Part shown: positions 17,281-25,274 of the stretch, piece after piece
How positions within the stretch are numbered: the first letter of the stretch is position 1
Layout of the letters: every line of letters begins with the position of its first letter
Assembly (NCBI RefSeq): GCF_001653715.1
Contig: NZ_LWHQ01000037.1
Span: 8,969-72,968, forward strand
Direction of reading: 5' to 3'
Length of the DNA stretch: 64,000 bases
Source: Methylobacterium platani
Lineage (GTDB): Bacteria; Pseudomonadota; Alphaproteobacteria; Rhizobiales; Beijerinckiaceae
Translations under genes and position numbers: made by a program
Notes under the pieces: model-generated
Database searches by the model: none
What the model was told of the DNA's origin: nothing
The model's input: only the letters and a program-made list of their open reading frames with translations

Positions 17281-17300
17281 ATTTCAACAATGATTGAGAT
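17281..17300. promoter_or_regulatory. ArsR-type operator palindrome between arsH and arsR
   Basis: ATTTCAA (17281-17287), 6 nt, TTGAGAT (17294-17300): 6 of 7 bases pair. It is the most AT-rich stretch in the neighbourhood and sits centrally in the divergent arsH/arsR promoter gap. Assignment to ArsR is by position and by the TTCAA-N-TTGAA-like layout. Confidence 0.65.
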
Positions 17301-17309
17301 ATTGCATCA

Positions 17310-17672
17310 ATGATGGACGAGCGGCAAGCCGTCGCCGCCTTCGCGGCCCTCGGCCAGGAGCATCGCCTGCGCATCGTGCGCGCCCTGGTCGAGGCGGGAC
17401 CGGACGGCCTGGCGGCCGGCGTGCTGGCCGGCCAGGTCGGCGTGTCCGGCACCAACGTCTCGTTCCACCTCAAGGAGCTGAGCCGTGCCGGGCTGATCCG
17501 GTCCCGGCGGGACGGGCGCTCGGTGATCTACAGCGCCGCCTTCGCGGGCCTGTCCGGCCTCATCGCGTTCCTGCTGCGCGACTGCTGCCAGGGGCGCCCG
17601 GAGGTCTGCACCCCGGCCGTCGACGCCCTGGCCGCCTGCCTCTGCCCCCCGGGAGACACCGCCGATGCCTGA
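17310..17672 (+). CDS. arsR: ArsR family arsenite-responsive repressor (Cys-Cys C-terminal type)
   Basis: 120-aa ArsR/SmtB winged-helix repressor. The recognition helix region is GVSGTNVSFHLKELSRAGLI, followed by the wing SRRDGRSVIYSA. The helix-3 CxC metal site of the E. coli type is absent. Instead cysteines lie at C92, C93 and C100 in DCCQGRPEVC, plus C110 and C112, matching the Acidithiobacillus ferrooxidans-type site for As(III). It overlaps arsC by 8 nt and probably represses both arsR-arsC-arsB and arsH. ATG 17310 or the adjacent ATG 17313 may be used. Confidence 0.93.
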   Translation: MMDERQAVAAFAALGQEHRLRIVRALVEAGPDGLAAGVLAGQVGVSGTNVSFHLKELSRAGLIRSRRDGRSVIYSAAFAGLSGLIAFLLRDCCQGRPEVCTPAVDALAACLCPPGDTADA

Positions 17673-18102
17673 GCCGTTCGACGTGATCATCTACCACAAC
17701 CCGGCCTGCGGCACGTCCCGCAACACCCTGGCGATGATCCGCAACGCCGGCATCGAGCCGCATGTGATCGAGTACCTGAAGACCCCGCCGTCGCGGGCGC
17801 TGCTGGTCGGGCTGCTCGATCGCGCCGGCCTCCCGGTGCGCGCCGTGCTGCGCGAGACGGGCACGCCCTACGCCGAGCTGGGGCTCGGCGATCCGGCGCT
17901 GACCGACGCGCGGCTGCTCGACGCGATCGAGGCGCATCCGGTCCTGCTCAACCGCCCGCTGGTGGTCACGCCCAGGGGCGTGCGCCTGTGCCGGCCCTCG
18001 GAGGCGGTACTGGACCTGCTTCCGGCGCAGCGGGGCGAGTTCGTCAAGGAAGACGGCGAGCGGGTCGTGGACGAGCGCGGCCGCCGCGTCGCCCCCGCCT
18101 GA
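17665..18102 (+). CDS. arsC: Arsenate reductase ArsC, glutaredoxin-dependent
   Basis: 145-aa ArsC of the thioredoxin-fold, glutathione/glutaredoxin-dependent class. The catalytic cysteine is C15 in IIYHNPACGTSRN. The arginine-bearing segments typical of the class follow (LLNRPLVVTPRGVRLCRPSE). It reduces As(V) to As(III) in the cytoplasm for export by ArsB. The start overlaps the end of arsR by 8 nt and has GGGAG upstream inside arsR. Length is typical. Confidence 0.93.
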   Translation: MPEPFDVIIYHNPACGTSRNTLAMIRNAGIEPHVIEYLKTPPSRALLVGLLDRAGLPVRAVLRETGTPYAELGLGDPALTDARLLDAIEAHPVLLNRPLVVTPRGVRLCRPSEAVLDLLPAQRGEFVKEDGERVVDERGRRVAPA

Positions 18103-18136
18103 GCGCCATCGTCGACCGGACCGAGGCACCGTCCCG

Positions 18137-19447
18137 ATGCTCGCGCTCGCCATCTTCCTCGTCACCCTCGTCCTCGTCGTCTGGCAGCCCAGGATCTGGC
18201 GGTCCGGGCGTCTCGGGATCGGATGGAGCGCCCTGGCCGGCGCGGGCATCGCCCTGGCGACCGGGGTGATCCACCCGGGCGACATCCCGGCGGTCTGGCA
18301 TATCGTCTGGGATGCCACGTTCACGTTCGTCGCGCTGATCGTCATCTCGCTGCTGCTCGACGAGGCCGGGTTCTTCCACTGGGCGGCCCTGCACGTCGCC
18401 CGCTGGGGCGGCGGCTCGGGAAGGCGGCTGTTTCCGCTGGTGATCCTGCTCGGGGCCGCCATCGCGGCGGTGTTCGCCAATGACGGCGCCGCGCTGCTGC
18501 TGACGCCGATCGTGCTGGCGATCCTGCTGCGCCTCGACGTCAAGCCGGCGGCGGCGCTGGCGTTCATCGTCGCCTGCGGGTTCGTCGCGGACTCGACCTC
18601 CCTGCCGCTGGTGATCTCCAACCTGGTCAACATCGTCTCGGCCAACGTCTTCGACGTGACGTTCGGCCGGTACGCGGCGGTCATGGTGCCGGTGAACCTG
18701 GCGTCGCTGGCGGCCACGGTGACGGTGCTGTGGTGGTATTTCCGGTGGGCGGTGCCGGCGACCTACCCGGTCGACGCCCTGGAGCGCCCGGCCGGTGCGA
18801 TCCGCGATCCGCTGGTGTTCCGGGCAGCGTTCCCCCTGCTCGGCACGCTGCTCGCCGCCTACTTCCTCAGCGCGCCGTTCGGAGTGCCGGTCTCGGCCGT
18901 CACCTGTGCCGGCGCCGCGGTGCTCCTGACGCTCGCGGGCCGCGGCCGGGTCGTTCCGGTCCGCACGGTGCTGGCCGGTGCCCCCTGGCAGATCGTGCTG
19001 TTCAGCCTCGGCATGTACCTGGTGGTCTACGGGCTGCGGAACGCCGGCCTGACCGACGAGCTGGCCGCGGGCCTGGTCTGGCTGGCCGGGCAGGGGCCGT
19101 GGGCGGCGACCGTCGGCACCGGCTTTGCCGCGGCGATCCTGTCCTCGGTAATGAACAACATGCCGTCCGTGCTGATCGGCGCGCTCGCGATCCAGCAGGC
19201 CCAGGATCTCGCGCCGATAACCCGCGAGCTGATGATCTATGCCAACGTGATCGGGTGCGACCTCGGGCCGAAGCTCACGCCGATCGGCAGCCTGGCGACG
19301 CTGCTCTGGCTGCACGTGCTCGCCCGGAACGGCCGGACGATCACCTGGGGCGAGTACATGAAGGTCGGCCTGGCGATCACCCCGCCGGTCCTGCTCGTCA
19401 CGCTGCTGGCGCTCGCGGCGTGGCTGCCGGTGCTCGGCGCCCCGTAG
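18137..19447 (+). CDS. arsB: Arsenite efflux pump ArsB
   Basis: 436-aa integral membrane protein of the ArsB/SLC13-like (ion transporter) family, with about 11-12 hydrophobic segments. Family hallmarks are FVALIVISLLLDEAGFFHWA near residue 60, AAVFANDGAALLLTPIVLA, and in the second half SSVMNNMPSVLIGALAI, with the paired N-D-G / N-N-M-P motifs of the two pseudo-repeats. Exports As(III) in exchange for protons. Last gene of arsR-arsC-arsB, 34 nt after arsC. The window has no arsA, so it would run on proton-motive force alone. Confidence 0.92.
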   Translation: MLALAIFLVTLVLVVWQPRIWRSGRLGIGWSALAGAGIALATGVIHPGDIPAVWHIVWDATFTFVALIVISLLLDEAGFFHWAALHVARWGGGSGRRLFPLVILLGAAIAAVFANDGAALLLTPIVLAILLRLDVKPAAALAFIVACGFVADSTSLPLVISNLVNIVSANVFDVTFGRYAAVMVPVNLASLAATVTVLWWYFRWAVPATYPVDALERPAGAIRDPLVFRAAFPLLGTLLAAYFLSAPFGVPVSAVTCAGAAVLLTLAGRGRVVPVRTVLAGAPWQIVLFSLGMYLVVYGLRNAGLTDELAAGLVWLAGQGPWAATVGTGFAAAILSSVMNNMPSVLIGALAIQQAQDLAPITRELMIYANVIGCDLGPKLTPIGSLATLLWLHVLARNGRTITWGEYMKVGLAITPPVLLVTLLALAAWLPVLGAP

Positions 19448-19537
19448 GGCCCGGCCCGACGCTGGCCGGCGCCGGGACGACGCGCGGGAATCGTCGGGAC
19501 CGGGGCCGGCTGCGCGGCGGCCCCGTCCCTGCCGCGC

Positions 19538-20458
19538 TCAGTACCGCGCCGGCACGTACATCTCGGCCGGGATCGGCCCGCGGACGTAGTCGGGGTTGCG
19601 GACCCGCTCGGGCAGGTGCACGGGCGGGCGCTCGACGGTGCCGTAGGGCACCTGCCCGAGCAGGTGGCTGATGCAGTTGAGGCGGGCGCGCGGCTTGTCG
19701 ACGGCGTCGACCACCCACCAGGGCGCCTCCGGGATGTGGGTGCGGGCCAGCATGTCCTCCTTGGCCCGGGTGTAGCTCTCCCAGCGCCGGCGCGATTCGA
19801 CGTCCATCGGGCTGAGCTTCCACTGCTTGAGCGGATCGCGGATGCGCATCTCGAAGCGGTGGGCCTGCTCGGCGTCGGTGATCGAGAACCAGTACTTCAC
19901 CAGCACGATGCCGGAGCGCACCAGCATGCGCTCGAACTCGGGCACCGAGCGGAAGAACTCCTCCACCTCCGCCTCCGAGCAGAAGCCCATGACGCGCTCG
20001 ACGCCGGCGCGGTTGTACCAGGAGCGGTCGAACAGCACCATCTCGCCGCCGGTCGGCAGGTGGCTGACGTAGCGCTGGAAGTACCACTGGCCGCGCTCGC
20101 GCTCGCTCGGGGCGGGGAGGGCGGCGACGCGGCAGACGCGGGGATTGAGGCGCTGGGTGATGCGGTTGATGACGCCGCCCTTGCCGGCGGAATCGCGCCC
20201 CTCGAACAGCACCACGACCTTGAGCTTGTGGGTGTGGACCCAGTCCTGGAGCCGGACGAGCTCGTGCTGCAGGCGCAGGAGCTCGCGGAAATAGAGCCGG
20301 CGGTCGAGGGCGGGAGCGGTTCCCTCGGGCGGCGGGACGAGACCGGCGAGGCGCTCCTCCTCGATCTCGAGCTCCAGTTCCTCGTCGTAGGCCTCGGCGA
20401 TCTCGCGCCGCAGCGCCTCGATCATCGCCGCCTGCCGCGACGCCTCGTACTCGCTCAT
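19538..20458 (-). CDS. ppk2: Polyphosphate kinase 2 (PPK2)
   Basis: 306-aa PPK2-family nucleoside di/monophosphate kinase that uses polyphosphate. Walker A is FEGRDSAGKGG at residues 85-95, and Walker B is VLFDRSWYNRAGVER at about 141-155. Other conserved PPK2 stretches are QWYFQRYVSHLPTGGEM, KYWFSITDAEQ and RIRDPLKQWKLSPMD. A charged acidic helix (about residues 13-40) precedes the kinase core. ATG 20458 is chosen because the preceding 20 codons are unlike the family. It stands alone, convergent with arsB. GDP/ADP preference and subclass cannot be set from the sequence. Confidence 0.93.
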   Translation of the reverse strand: MSEYEASRQAAMIEALRREIAEAYDEELELEIEEERLAGLVPPPEGTAPALDRRLYFRELLRLQHELVRLQDWVHTHKLKVVVLFEGRDSAGKGGVINRITQRLNPRVCRVAALPAPSERERGQWYFQRYVSHLPTGGEMVLFDRSWYNRAGVERVMGFCSEAEVEEFFRSVPEFERMLVRSGIVLVKYWFSITDAEQAHRFEMRIRDPLKQWKLSPMDVESRRRWESYTRAKEDMLARTHIPEAPWWVVDAVDKPRARLNCISHLLGQVPYGTVERPPVHLPERVRNPDYVRGPIPAEMYVPARY

Positions 20459-20625
20459 CGGAAGCCCGCCCCTCTCCGTCCCGTGCCGGTCCCGCCTTGA
20501 AGCAGCGGCCCGTGACACCCGTGAGAAGGCCCCCGTGACGCTCTCGCGCCGTCGAACGGCTCCGTGCGAGGGCGCGGCGGCACGAGAGGAGGCGACGGCG
20601 TGCGGCGGCGGCGCCGCCGGACCGG

Positions 20626-20892
20626 TCAGCGGCGGGTCGTGGAGCCCGCGGTGCCGGACTTCATGTCACCCGTGCCGCTGCGCGAGGTCGTCCCGGTGGT
20701 GTCGGACTTCATCTCGTGACCCGGCGCGTAGCCCGACGCGCCGGGACTGCCCTTCATGCTGCCCCGATCCTGCATCTCGTGGCCGGGCGAGCGGGCGGAA
20801 GCGCCGTTCTGCTCGGCCGCGAAGGCGCCGGACATCCCGATGCCGCCCATCAAGGCCGTCGCGGCCACCAGGGCGATCGTGATCTGTTTCAT
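20626..20892 (-). CDS. Small exported protein with repeated PGHEM motif
   Basis: 88-aa protein with a clear signal peptide, MKQITIALVAATALMGGIGM, cleaved after GAFA. The mature ~60 residues are hydrophilic, rich in Ser, Gly, Thr and Met, and contain SPGHEMQDRGSMKG and APGHEMKSDTTG, i.e. PGHEM twice. No known domain. AGGAG lies 7 nt before ATG 20892. The histidine/methionine content could bind metal, but this is speculation. It is divergent from the other small exported protein at 21092. Confidence 0.75.
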   Translation of the reverse strand: MKQITIALVAATALMGGIGMSGAFAAEQNGASARSPGHEMQDRGSMKGSPGASGYAPGHEMKSDTTGTTSRSGTGDMKSGTAGSTTRR

Positions 20893-21091
20893 GGCTGTCT
20901 CCTGTCGGACGTGGCCAGAAACGGCATCGCGGCTGAAGTGGTTCCGCGTCATCATCCCCCGTCTTCGCGTTCGAACCGGCGCCGGAAACTTTCGTGCGCC
21001 GGGGCCGGGATTGCGTGGAACGGTTCTCAGGGCACCGTCGTTGCTGGCGTCATTCGATCTGCATTGATGCGATCGACAGGGAGATGTGCCG

Positions 21092-21337
21092 ATGCGCAGA
21101 ACCGTCCTTCCTCTTGCCTTCACCGCCATGGCGGCCGCGGCCGGCCTCTTCAGCGCGACCACCGCGGCGCAGGCCGATCCGCCCTGGGCCCGCGGCGGCT
21201 ACGGCGAGGTCCGCGGCGGCCCGCCGGCCTGGGCGCCGGCGCATGGCTGGCGCCGCAAGATGGAGCGCTGGGGCGACGACCGGCCCTACCGCGCGATGCG
21301 GTACCGGGAGGAGCGGCGTTCCTACTACCGCTACTGA
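21092..21337 (+). CDS. Small exported Arg/Tyr-rich protein
   Basis: 81-aa protein with signal peptide MRRTVLPLAFTAMAAAAGLF, cleaved near AAQA-DPP. The mature part is short and basic/aromatic: PPWARGGYGEVRGG, HGWRRKMERWGDD, RPYRAMRYREERRSYYRY. No domain recognised. Similar tiny RY-rich periplasmic proteins occur widely in Rhizobiales without assigned function. GGGAG lies 8 nt before ATG 21092. Confidence 0.75.
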   Translation: MRRTVLPLAFTAMAAAAGLFSATTAAQADPPWARGGYGEVRGGPPAWAPAHGWRRKMERWGDDRPYRAMRYREERRSYYRY

Positions 21338-21374
21338 GCCGACCGGCCCCGAGAGGATCCCGCGCGGCGCGGGC

Positions 21375-21782
21375 TCAGGCCCCGGCGGTCCCAGCCGGGG
21401 ACCTGCAGGGCCCGACCTCGCTCGGCGTCGCCCCGGCGCCCTGCGGCGCGGCCTCGCCGCGACAGGAGACCGGGGCCGGCAGGCAGGCCTCTGGCCGGCC
21501 GCCGCAGCAGGCCCGGGTCAGGTAATCGGTCAGGCCGGCGACAGCCGCGGGCCGCGCCGTGTAGATCACCGACACGCCCTGACGACGGGACTCGACCAGG
21601 CCGGCCTCCTGCAGGTGGCGGAGATGAAAGGTGAGGGTCGAGGGCGCGCAGCCCAGGGCGGCGCCGAGCCGCCCGGCCGGTACTCCCTCGGGAAAGGCGT
21701 GCAGCAGGGTGCGCAGCGCGCGCAGCCGCGTCTCCTGCGCCAGGGCGGCGAGGGCCGCAAGGGCTCCGGCTTCATCGAGCAT
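21375..21782 (-). CDS. Second ArsR family regulator (Cys-Cys type)
   Basis: 135-aa ArsR-type winged-helix repressor. HTH: GCAPSTLTFHLRHLQEAGLV, wing SRRQGVSVIYTA. Cysteines C92, C93 and C100 in RACCGGRPEAC occupy the same positions as in the ars-operon ArsR at 17310, so it should also bind As(III) or Sb(III). A C-terminal extension adds C107 and C123. There is no arsenic gene beside it; instead it is divergent from an ECF sigma factor, with an AT-rich gap carrying the palindrome TCGAAATTCGA. It is a paralogue, not a copy, of the first ArsR. Confidence 0.9.
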   Translation of the reverse strand: MLDEAGALAALAALAQETRLRALRTLLHAFPEGVPAGRLGAALGCAPSTLTFHLRHLQEAGLVESRRQGVSVIYTARPAAVAGLTDYLTRACCGGRPEACLPAPVSCRGEAAPQGAGATPSEVGPCRSPAGTAGA

Positions 21783-21802
21783 GGGTCAAGCTTCTATTGC
21801 CA

Positions 21803-21813
21803 TCGAAATTCGA
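21803..21813. promoter_or_regulatory. Palindrome TCGAAATTCGA between arsR-like gene and sigma factor
   Basis: Perfect 5-bp inverted repeat around a central A, within an AT-rich patch (21787-21830) in otherwise GC-rich sequence. It lies 21 nt upstream of the ArsR-like start and about 50 nt upstream of the sigma factor start. Candidate operator by position only. Confidence 0.45.
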
Positions 21814-21861
21814 AACGTTAAAAAGAGGCAATCCCAGCGGATCAGGGGTCTGCCCTCGCCA

Positions 21862-22539
21862 ATGACGATCGTGTCGACCACGCTCCCGCCCGAGCCTCCC
21901 GAAACATTGTCCTCCCACGTCATCCAAGACCACCTGAGAAAGCCCCTCCAGGAATACTTCAGCCCGATCGCCCAGACCGAGCTGCCGGTGCGCCTCGCCG
22001 ACCTGCTGACCCGGTTCGAGGCCGCCCTGGCGGCTCGGGGCGACGCGATCAGCTTCGACTTCCGTAACGCTTTGATGACGGCCCTGCCGGCCCTGCGTAC
22101 CTTCGGCCTCTCCCTGTCGCACGACGTGGTGCGGGCCGACGACCTGGTCCAGGAAACCTGTGCCCGGGCCTGGGCGAACCAGCATCGGTTCCAGGCTGGC
22201 ACGAACTTCACCGCCTGGCTGTTCACGATCATGCGCAACCAGTTCTACACGGAGCTACGGAAGGGGCGCCGAGAAGTCGAGGACGGCGACGGGATCCTGG
22301 CCGGTCAACTGGCCGCGCCGGCCGACCAGGACCATGCCAGCACGCTGCGGGTGGTCCAGGAGCGGATGCAGGCCCTGCCGGAGGCCCAGCGCGAGGCGCT
22401 GCTGCTGATCGGCGCCGAGGGCTATACCTACGAGGAGGCCGCGGCCCGGATCGGCTGCCAGGTCGGGACGGTGAAGAGCCGGGTGAGCCGGGCCCGCGCG
22501 GCGCTGCTGGCGGCGCTGGGCGAGGTCACGGCGCAGTGA
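21862..22539 (+). CDS. ECF RNA polymerase sigma factor
   Basis: 225-aa sigma-70 family ECF factor. Region 2 is LPALRTFGLSLSHDVVRADD followed by LVQETCARAWANQHRF and WLFTIMRNQFYTELRKGRRE (about residues 73-135). Region 4 is LPEAQREALLLIGAEGYTYE, then EAAARIGCQVGTVKSRVSRA (HTH). About 70 residues precede region 2, longer than the usual ECF start, so an internal start at the ATG before ALPALRTF cannot be excluded. No anti-sigma factor gene follows; tRNA-Tyr comes next. Divergent from a Cys-Cys ArsR, which may control it. Confidence 0.85.
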   Translation: MTIVSTTLPPEPPETLSSHVIQDHLRKPLQEYFSPIAQTELPVRLADLLTRFEAALAARGDAISFDFRNALMTALPALRTFGLSLSHDVVRADDLVQETCARAWANQHRFQAGTNFTAWLFTIMRNQFYTELRKGRREVEDGDGILAGQLAAPADQDHASTLRVVQERMQALPEAQREALLLIGAEGYTYEEAAARIGCQVGTVKSRVSRARAALLAALGEVTAQ

Positions 22540-22595
22540 CCCGGCGGGCGCGGAACCGCCGCGCCCCGTTTCTCGCCATATCGCGAAAGTGGAGA

Positions 22596-22680
22596 TGGTG
22601 GGGGAAGTAGGACTCGAACCTACGAAGGCATAGCCAGCGGATTTACAGTCCGCCCCCTTTGCCGCTCGGGACATTCCCCC
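22596..22680 (-). tRNA. tRNA-Tyr(GTA), copy 1
   Basis: 85-nt class II tRNA including an encoded CCA at 22596-22598. Acceptor GGGGGAA/TTCCCCC, anticodon loop CTGTAAA (anticodon GTA), a variable arm typical of bacterial tRNA-Tyr, and the T-loop GGTTCGAGTCC. Identical to the copy at 22836. Confidence 0.95.
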
Positions 22681-22835
22681 AACGCTGCCGTCGCCGGCAG
22701 GAGCCGCCGCGTCGGCGGCGGGTCCTTATGATGGGGAGGCCCGCACCTGTCAAGGTTGCCGGCCGCACCCACAACGTTCCCCGTCGCCGGCACCTGACGG
22801 GTCCTGCGATCACGGAACCGACCTGAAAGATGAAG

Positions 22836-22920
22836 TGGTGGGGGAAGTAGGACTCGAACCTACGAAGGCATAGCCAGCGGATTTACAGTCCGCCCCCTTT
22901 GCCGCTCGGGACATTCCCCC
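22836..22920 (-). tRNA. tRNA-Tyr(GTA), copy 2
   Basis: 85 nt, identical base for base to the copy at 22596-22680, offset by 240 nt. The flanks are also related: both are followed by CTGCCGTCGCCGGCAGG and a partly matching ~50-nt stretch, which points to a tandem duplication. On the minus strand this copy is transcribed first. Confidence 0.95.
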
Positions 22921-23025
22921 ACACTGCCGTCGCCGGCAGGGGCCGCCTCTCGGCGACGGGGCCCTTATGGTGGGGTGCTCGGGGGGTGTCAAGCCGCGAT
23001 CCATGGCCGGCTCACCGGAGCCGGC

Positions 23026-24819
23026 TCAGCTTGCCTCAGCGACGTCGCAGAGGCGCAACTCGACCCGGTCGGCGCCGCGCCACCGGTCGCGCGACAGGGT
23101 GCCGGCGGCGTGCACGTCGCGGCCGATATGCGAGAGCAGGAGCCGCCCGACCGGCGATTCCGCCGCCCGGAAGGCGATGGCGCCGACCGCGACGCCGTCC
23201 CGGCCGCGCAGCTGCGCCTTGACGTGGCCGGTGCCGACGACGCGCGCATCGGCGACCCGGTGGCGGGCGAGCGCGAAGACCGGCTCCGGCGCGCCCTGGC
23301 CGAACGGACCGGCCCGCTCGACCGCGTCCGCCAGGTCCGGCTGCACGCCGCCGGCCGAGACGAGGCCGTCGATCAGGAGCGCCTCGCCGAGGCGCGCCTC
23401 GGCCACGGAGGCCGCGAGGTCGCCCGAGAGGGCCTCGCGGAAGCGGTCGAGGTCGAGGGCGGCGAGCGTCACGCCCGCCGCCATGGCGTGGCCGCCGCCC
23501 TTGGCGGCGAGGCCCGCCTCGACGCAGGCCCGCACCGCCCGGCCGAGATCGGCGCCGGGAATCGAGCGGCCCGACCCCGTGGCGGTGCCGTCCTGGCGGA
23601 GCGCGAAGGCGAAGGCCGGGCGGCCGAAGCGCTCCTTCAACCGCGCCGCGATCAGCCCGACGATGCCGGGATGCCAGTCCGGGTTGCCGGCGACGAGGAC
23701 CGGCTGGTCGGGGTCGCGCTCGAGGCGCATGCCCATCTCGGCCTCGGCCTCGGCCACGGCGGCGGCCTCGATCGCTTGGCGCTCGCGGTTGAGCGCGTCG
23801 AGCTGGGCGGCGATGCCGGCGGCCTCGATCGGGTCCTCGCAGAGCAGCAGGCGGGCGCCGAGCGTCGCATCGCCGATGCGCCCGCCGGCATTGATCCGCG
23901 GCCCGAGCAGGAAGCCGAGATGCCAGGCCTGGGGCGCCTCGGAGAGGCCGGCCGCGTCGAGGAGGGCGGCCAGCCCCCGCCGGCCGCGGCCGCGCATCAC
24001 GGCGAGGCCCTGGCGCACGAAGGCGCGGTTGAGGCCGTGCAGCGGCACCACGTCGGCGACGGTGGCGAGGGCCACGAGGTCGAGCCCGGCCATCAGGTCG
24101 GGAATCGCGAGGCCGTCGCGGCGCAGGCGCCGGTTGAGCGCGACGAGCGTGAGGAAGACGACGCCGGCGGCGCAGAGATGGCCGAGGCCCGACAGGTCGT
24201 CGAGGCGGTTCGGGTTCACGACCGCGCGGGCCCGGGGCAGCACCTCCGGGGCGCCGTGATGGTCGAGCACGACCACGTCCATCCCGAGGCGGGCGGCCTC
24301 GGCGAGCGGCTCGTGCCCGGCGGTGCCGCAATCGACCGTGACGAGGAGGGTGGCGCCCTCCTCGGCCAGCATCCGGACCGCCGCGACGTTGGGGCCGTAA
24401 CCTTCCGTGATCCGGTCGGGGATGTGGAGCCGGTAGGGCACGCCGAGATCGCGCAGCGCACTCGCGAGCAACGCCGCGCTCGCCGCGCCGTCGACGTCGT
24501 AATCGCCGAAGATCGCGACCTTCTCGCGGGCCAGGATCGCGCTCGCGAGCCGGTCGGCCGCCGCCTCCATGTCGACCAGCACGGCGGGGTCGGGCATCAG
24601 GTCGCGCAGGCGCGGCTCGAGGAAGCCCGGCACGGCGTGAAGATCGACCCCGCGGCCGGCCAGCACCCGGGCCAGCACCTCCGGCAGGCCGTGGCCCTGC
24701 GCGATGGCGACCGCGAGGCTCTGCGCCTGCGCCGAGGCGCAGCGCTCGTGCCAGGGCCGCCCGAGGGCGGAGCGGTGAACGTCGAGGAGCGGGCGGGGCA
24801 GGTCGAGGAGCGTGGACAC
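23026..24819 (-). CDS. recJ: Single-stranded-DNA-specific exonuclease RecJ
   Basis: 597-aa RecJ, a 5'-3' ssDNA exonuclease of recombination and repair. DHH-family motifs: FGDYDVDGAASA (residues 104-115, motif I), TVDCGTAGHEP (161-171), LDHHGAP (185-191, DHH). The DHHA1 domain carries AKGGGHAMAAG. LLGPRINAGGRIGDATLGARLL, the RecJ core arginine/glycine motif, is split as LLGPRINAGGRIGD. Apparent start is GTG 24819; no strong ribosome site. Full length for the family. Confidence 0.94.
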   Translation of the reverse strand: MSTLLDLPRPLLDVHRSALGRPWHERCASAQAQSLAVAIAQGHGLPEVLARVLAGRGVDLHAVPGFLEPRLRDLMPDPAVLVDMEAAADRLASAILAREKVAIFGDYDVDGAASAALLASALRDLGVPYRLHIPDRITEGYGPNVAAVRMLAEEGATLLVTVDCGTAGHEPLAEAARLGMDVVVLDHHGAPEVLPRARAVVNPNRLDDLSGLGHLCAAGVVFLTLVALNRRLRRDGLAIPDLMAGLDLVALATVADVVPLHGLNRAFVRQGLAVMRGRGRRGLAALLDAAGLSEAPQAWHLGFLLGPRINAGGRIGDATLGARLLLCEDPIEAAGIAAQLDALNRERQAIEAAAVAEAEAEMGMRLERDPDQPVLVAGNPDWHPGIVGLIAARLKERFGRPAFAFALRQDGTATGSGRSIPGADLGRAVRACVEAGLAAKGGGHAMAAGVTLAALDLDRFREALSGDLAASVAEARLGEALLIDGLVSAGGVQPDLADAVERAGPFGQGAPEPVFALARHRVADARVVGTGHVKAQLRGRDGVAVGAIAFRAAESPVGRLLLSHIGRDVHAAGTLSRDRWRGADRVELRLCDVAEAS

Positions 24820-24960
24820 GGGGGGAGTGTAGCCGGATTCGCGAGGGCGCGCTGCCGCAGCCGGGCGACAGTGGGGGGCGTTTACGCTTGAGGCGCACCG
24901 CGTGAACCCTCCCCCCTTTGCGGGGGAGGGCTGTTCGGGGAAAATCCCTTTTAGAAAAAA

Positions 24961-25127
24961 GCGCGGGATCCCCTCTCCCGTGTGGGAGAGGGGTAGGGGT
25001 GAGGGTGGCGCGGTTCAGTGTGAAGCGCAGAGCGTTGAGCTGCGCAGCTCGATGGTTCAGGATCATTGCGGAACCCGAGCCACCCTCACCCCCGACCCCT
25101 CTCCCACACGGGAGAGGGGAGGCGCGC
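24961..25127. repeat. ~170-bp inverted-repeat (MITE/REP-like) element, copy 2
   Basis: Second copy of the element at 2651-2834: starts GCGCGGG, then CCCTCTCCCGTGTGGGAGAG, centre GAGCTGCGCAGCTC, right half GAACCCGAGCCACCCTCA, and end CCTCTCCCACACGGGAGAGG. The outer palindromes differ between the copies by compensating changes (CGTGTG here, CGAGTG there), so the folded shape is kept. Confidence 0.75.
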
Positions 25128-25197
25128 CATTCTTTTCCTCGGACAGAGCCCTGCGTAGAGGGTGAGGGTGCAGCGGCGCGGGCCCCTGGAAACGCGA

Positions 25198-25222
25198 AAA
25201 GCGGGGCACGTGGCCCCGCTTT
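25198..25222 (-). terminator. Rho-independent terminator of the pnt operon
   Basis: Perfect stem AAAGCGGGGC (25198-25207), loop ACGTG, GCCCCGCTTT (25213-25222). Read on the minus strand it ends in TTTT, 53 nt after the pntB stop. Confidence 0.8.
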
Positions 25223-25274
25223 CCCGGTCCCGGAGCAGCGCGCTCCGGCAGATCGTGCCCTCGCGGGCCGACCG

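Larger units (their letters stand above)
24820..25274. other. recJ-pntB intergenic gap (455 nt)
   Basis: No gene seen. It contains a short GC hairpin near 24906-24929 (CCTCCCCCCTTTGCGGGGGAGG), the inverted-repeat element at 24961-25127 and the pnt terminator at 25198-25222. Confidence 0.65.

Noticed and set aside
22596..22920. tRNA-Tyr pair as a genomic-island attachment site
   Set aside because: No integrase, no flanking partial tRNA other than the full second copy, and the neighbouring genes (ECF sigma factor, recJ) look core.
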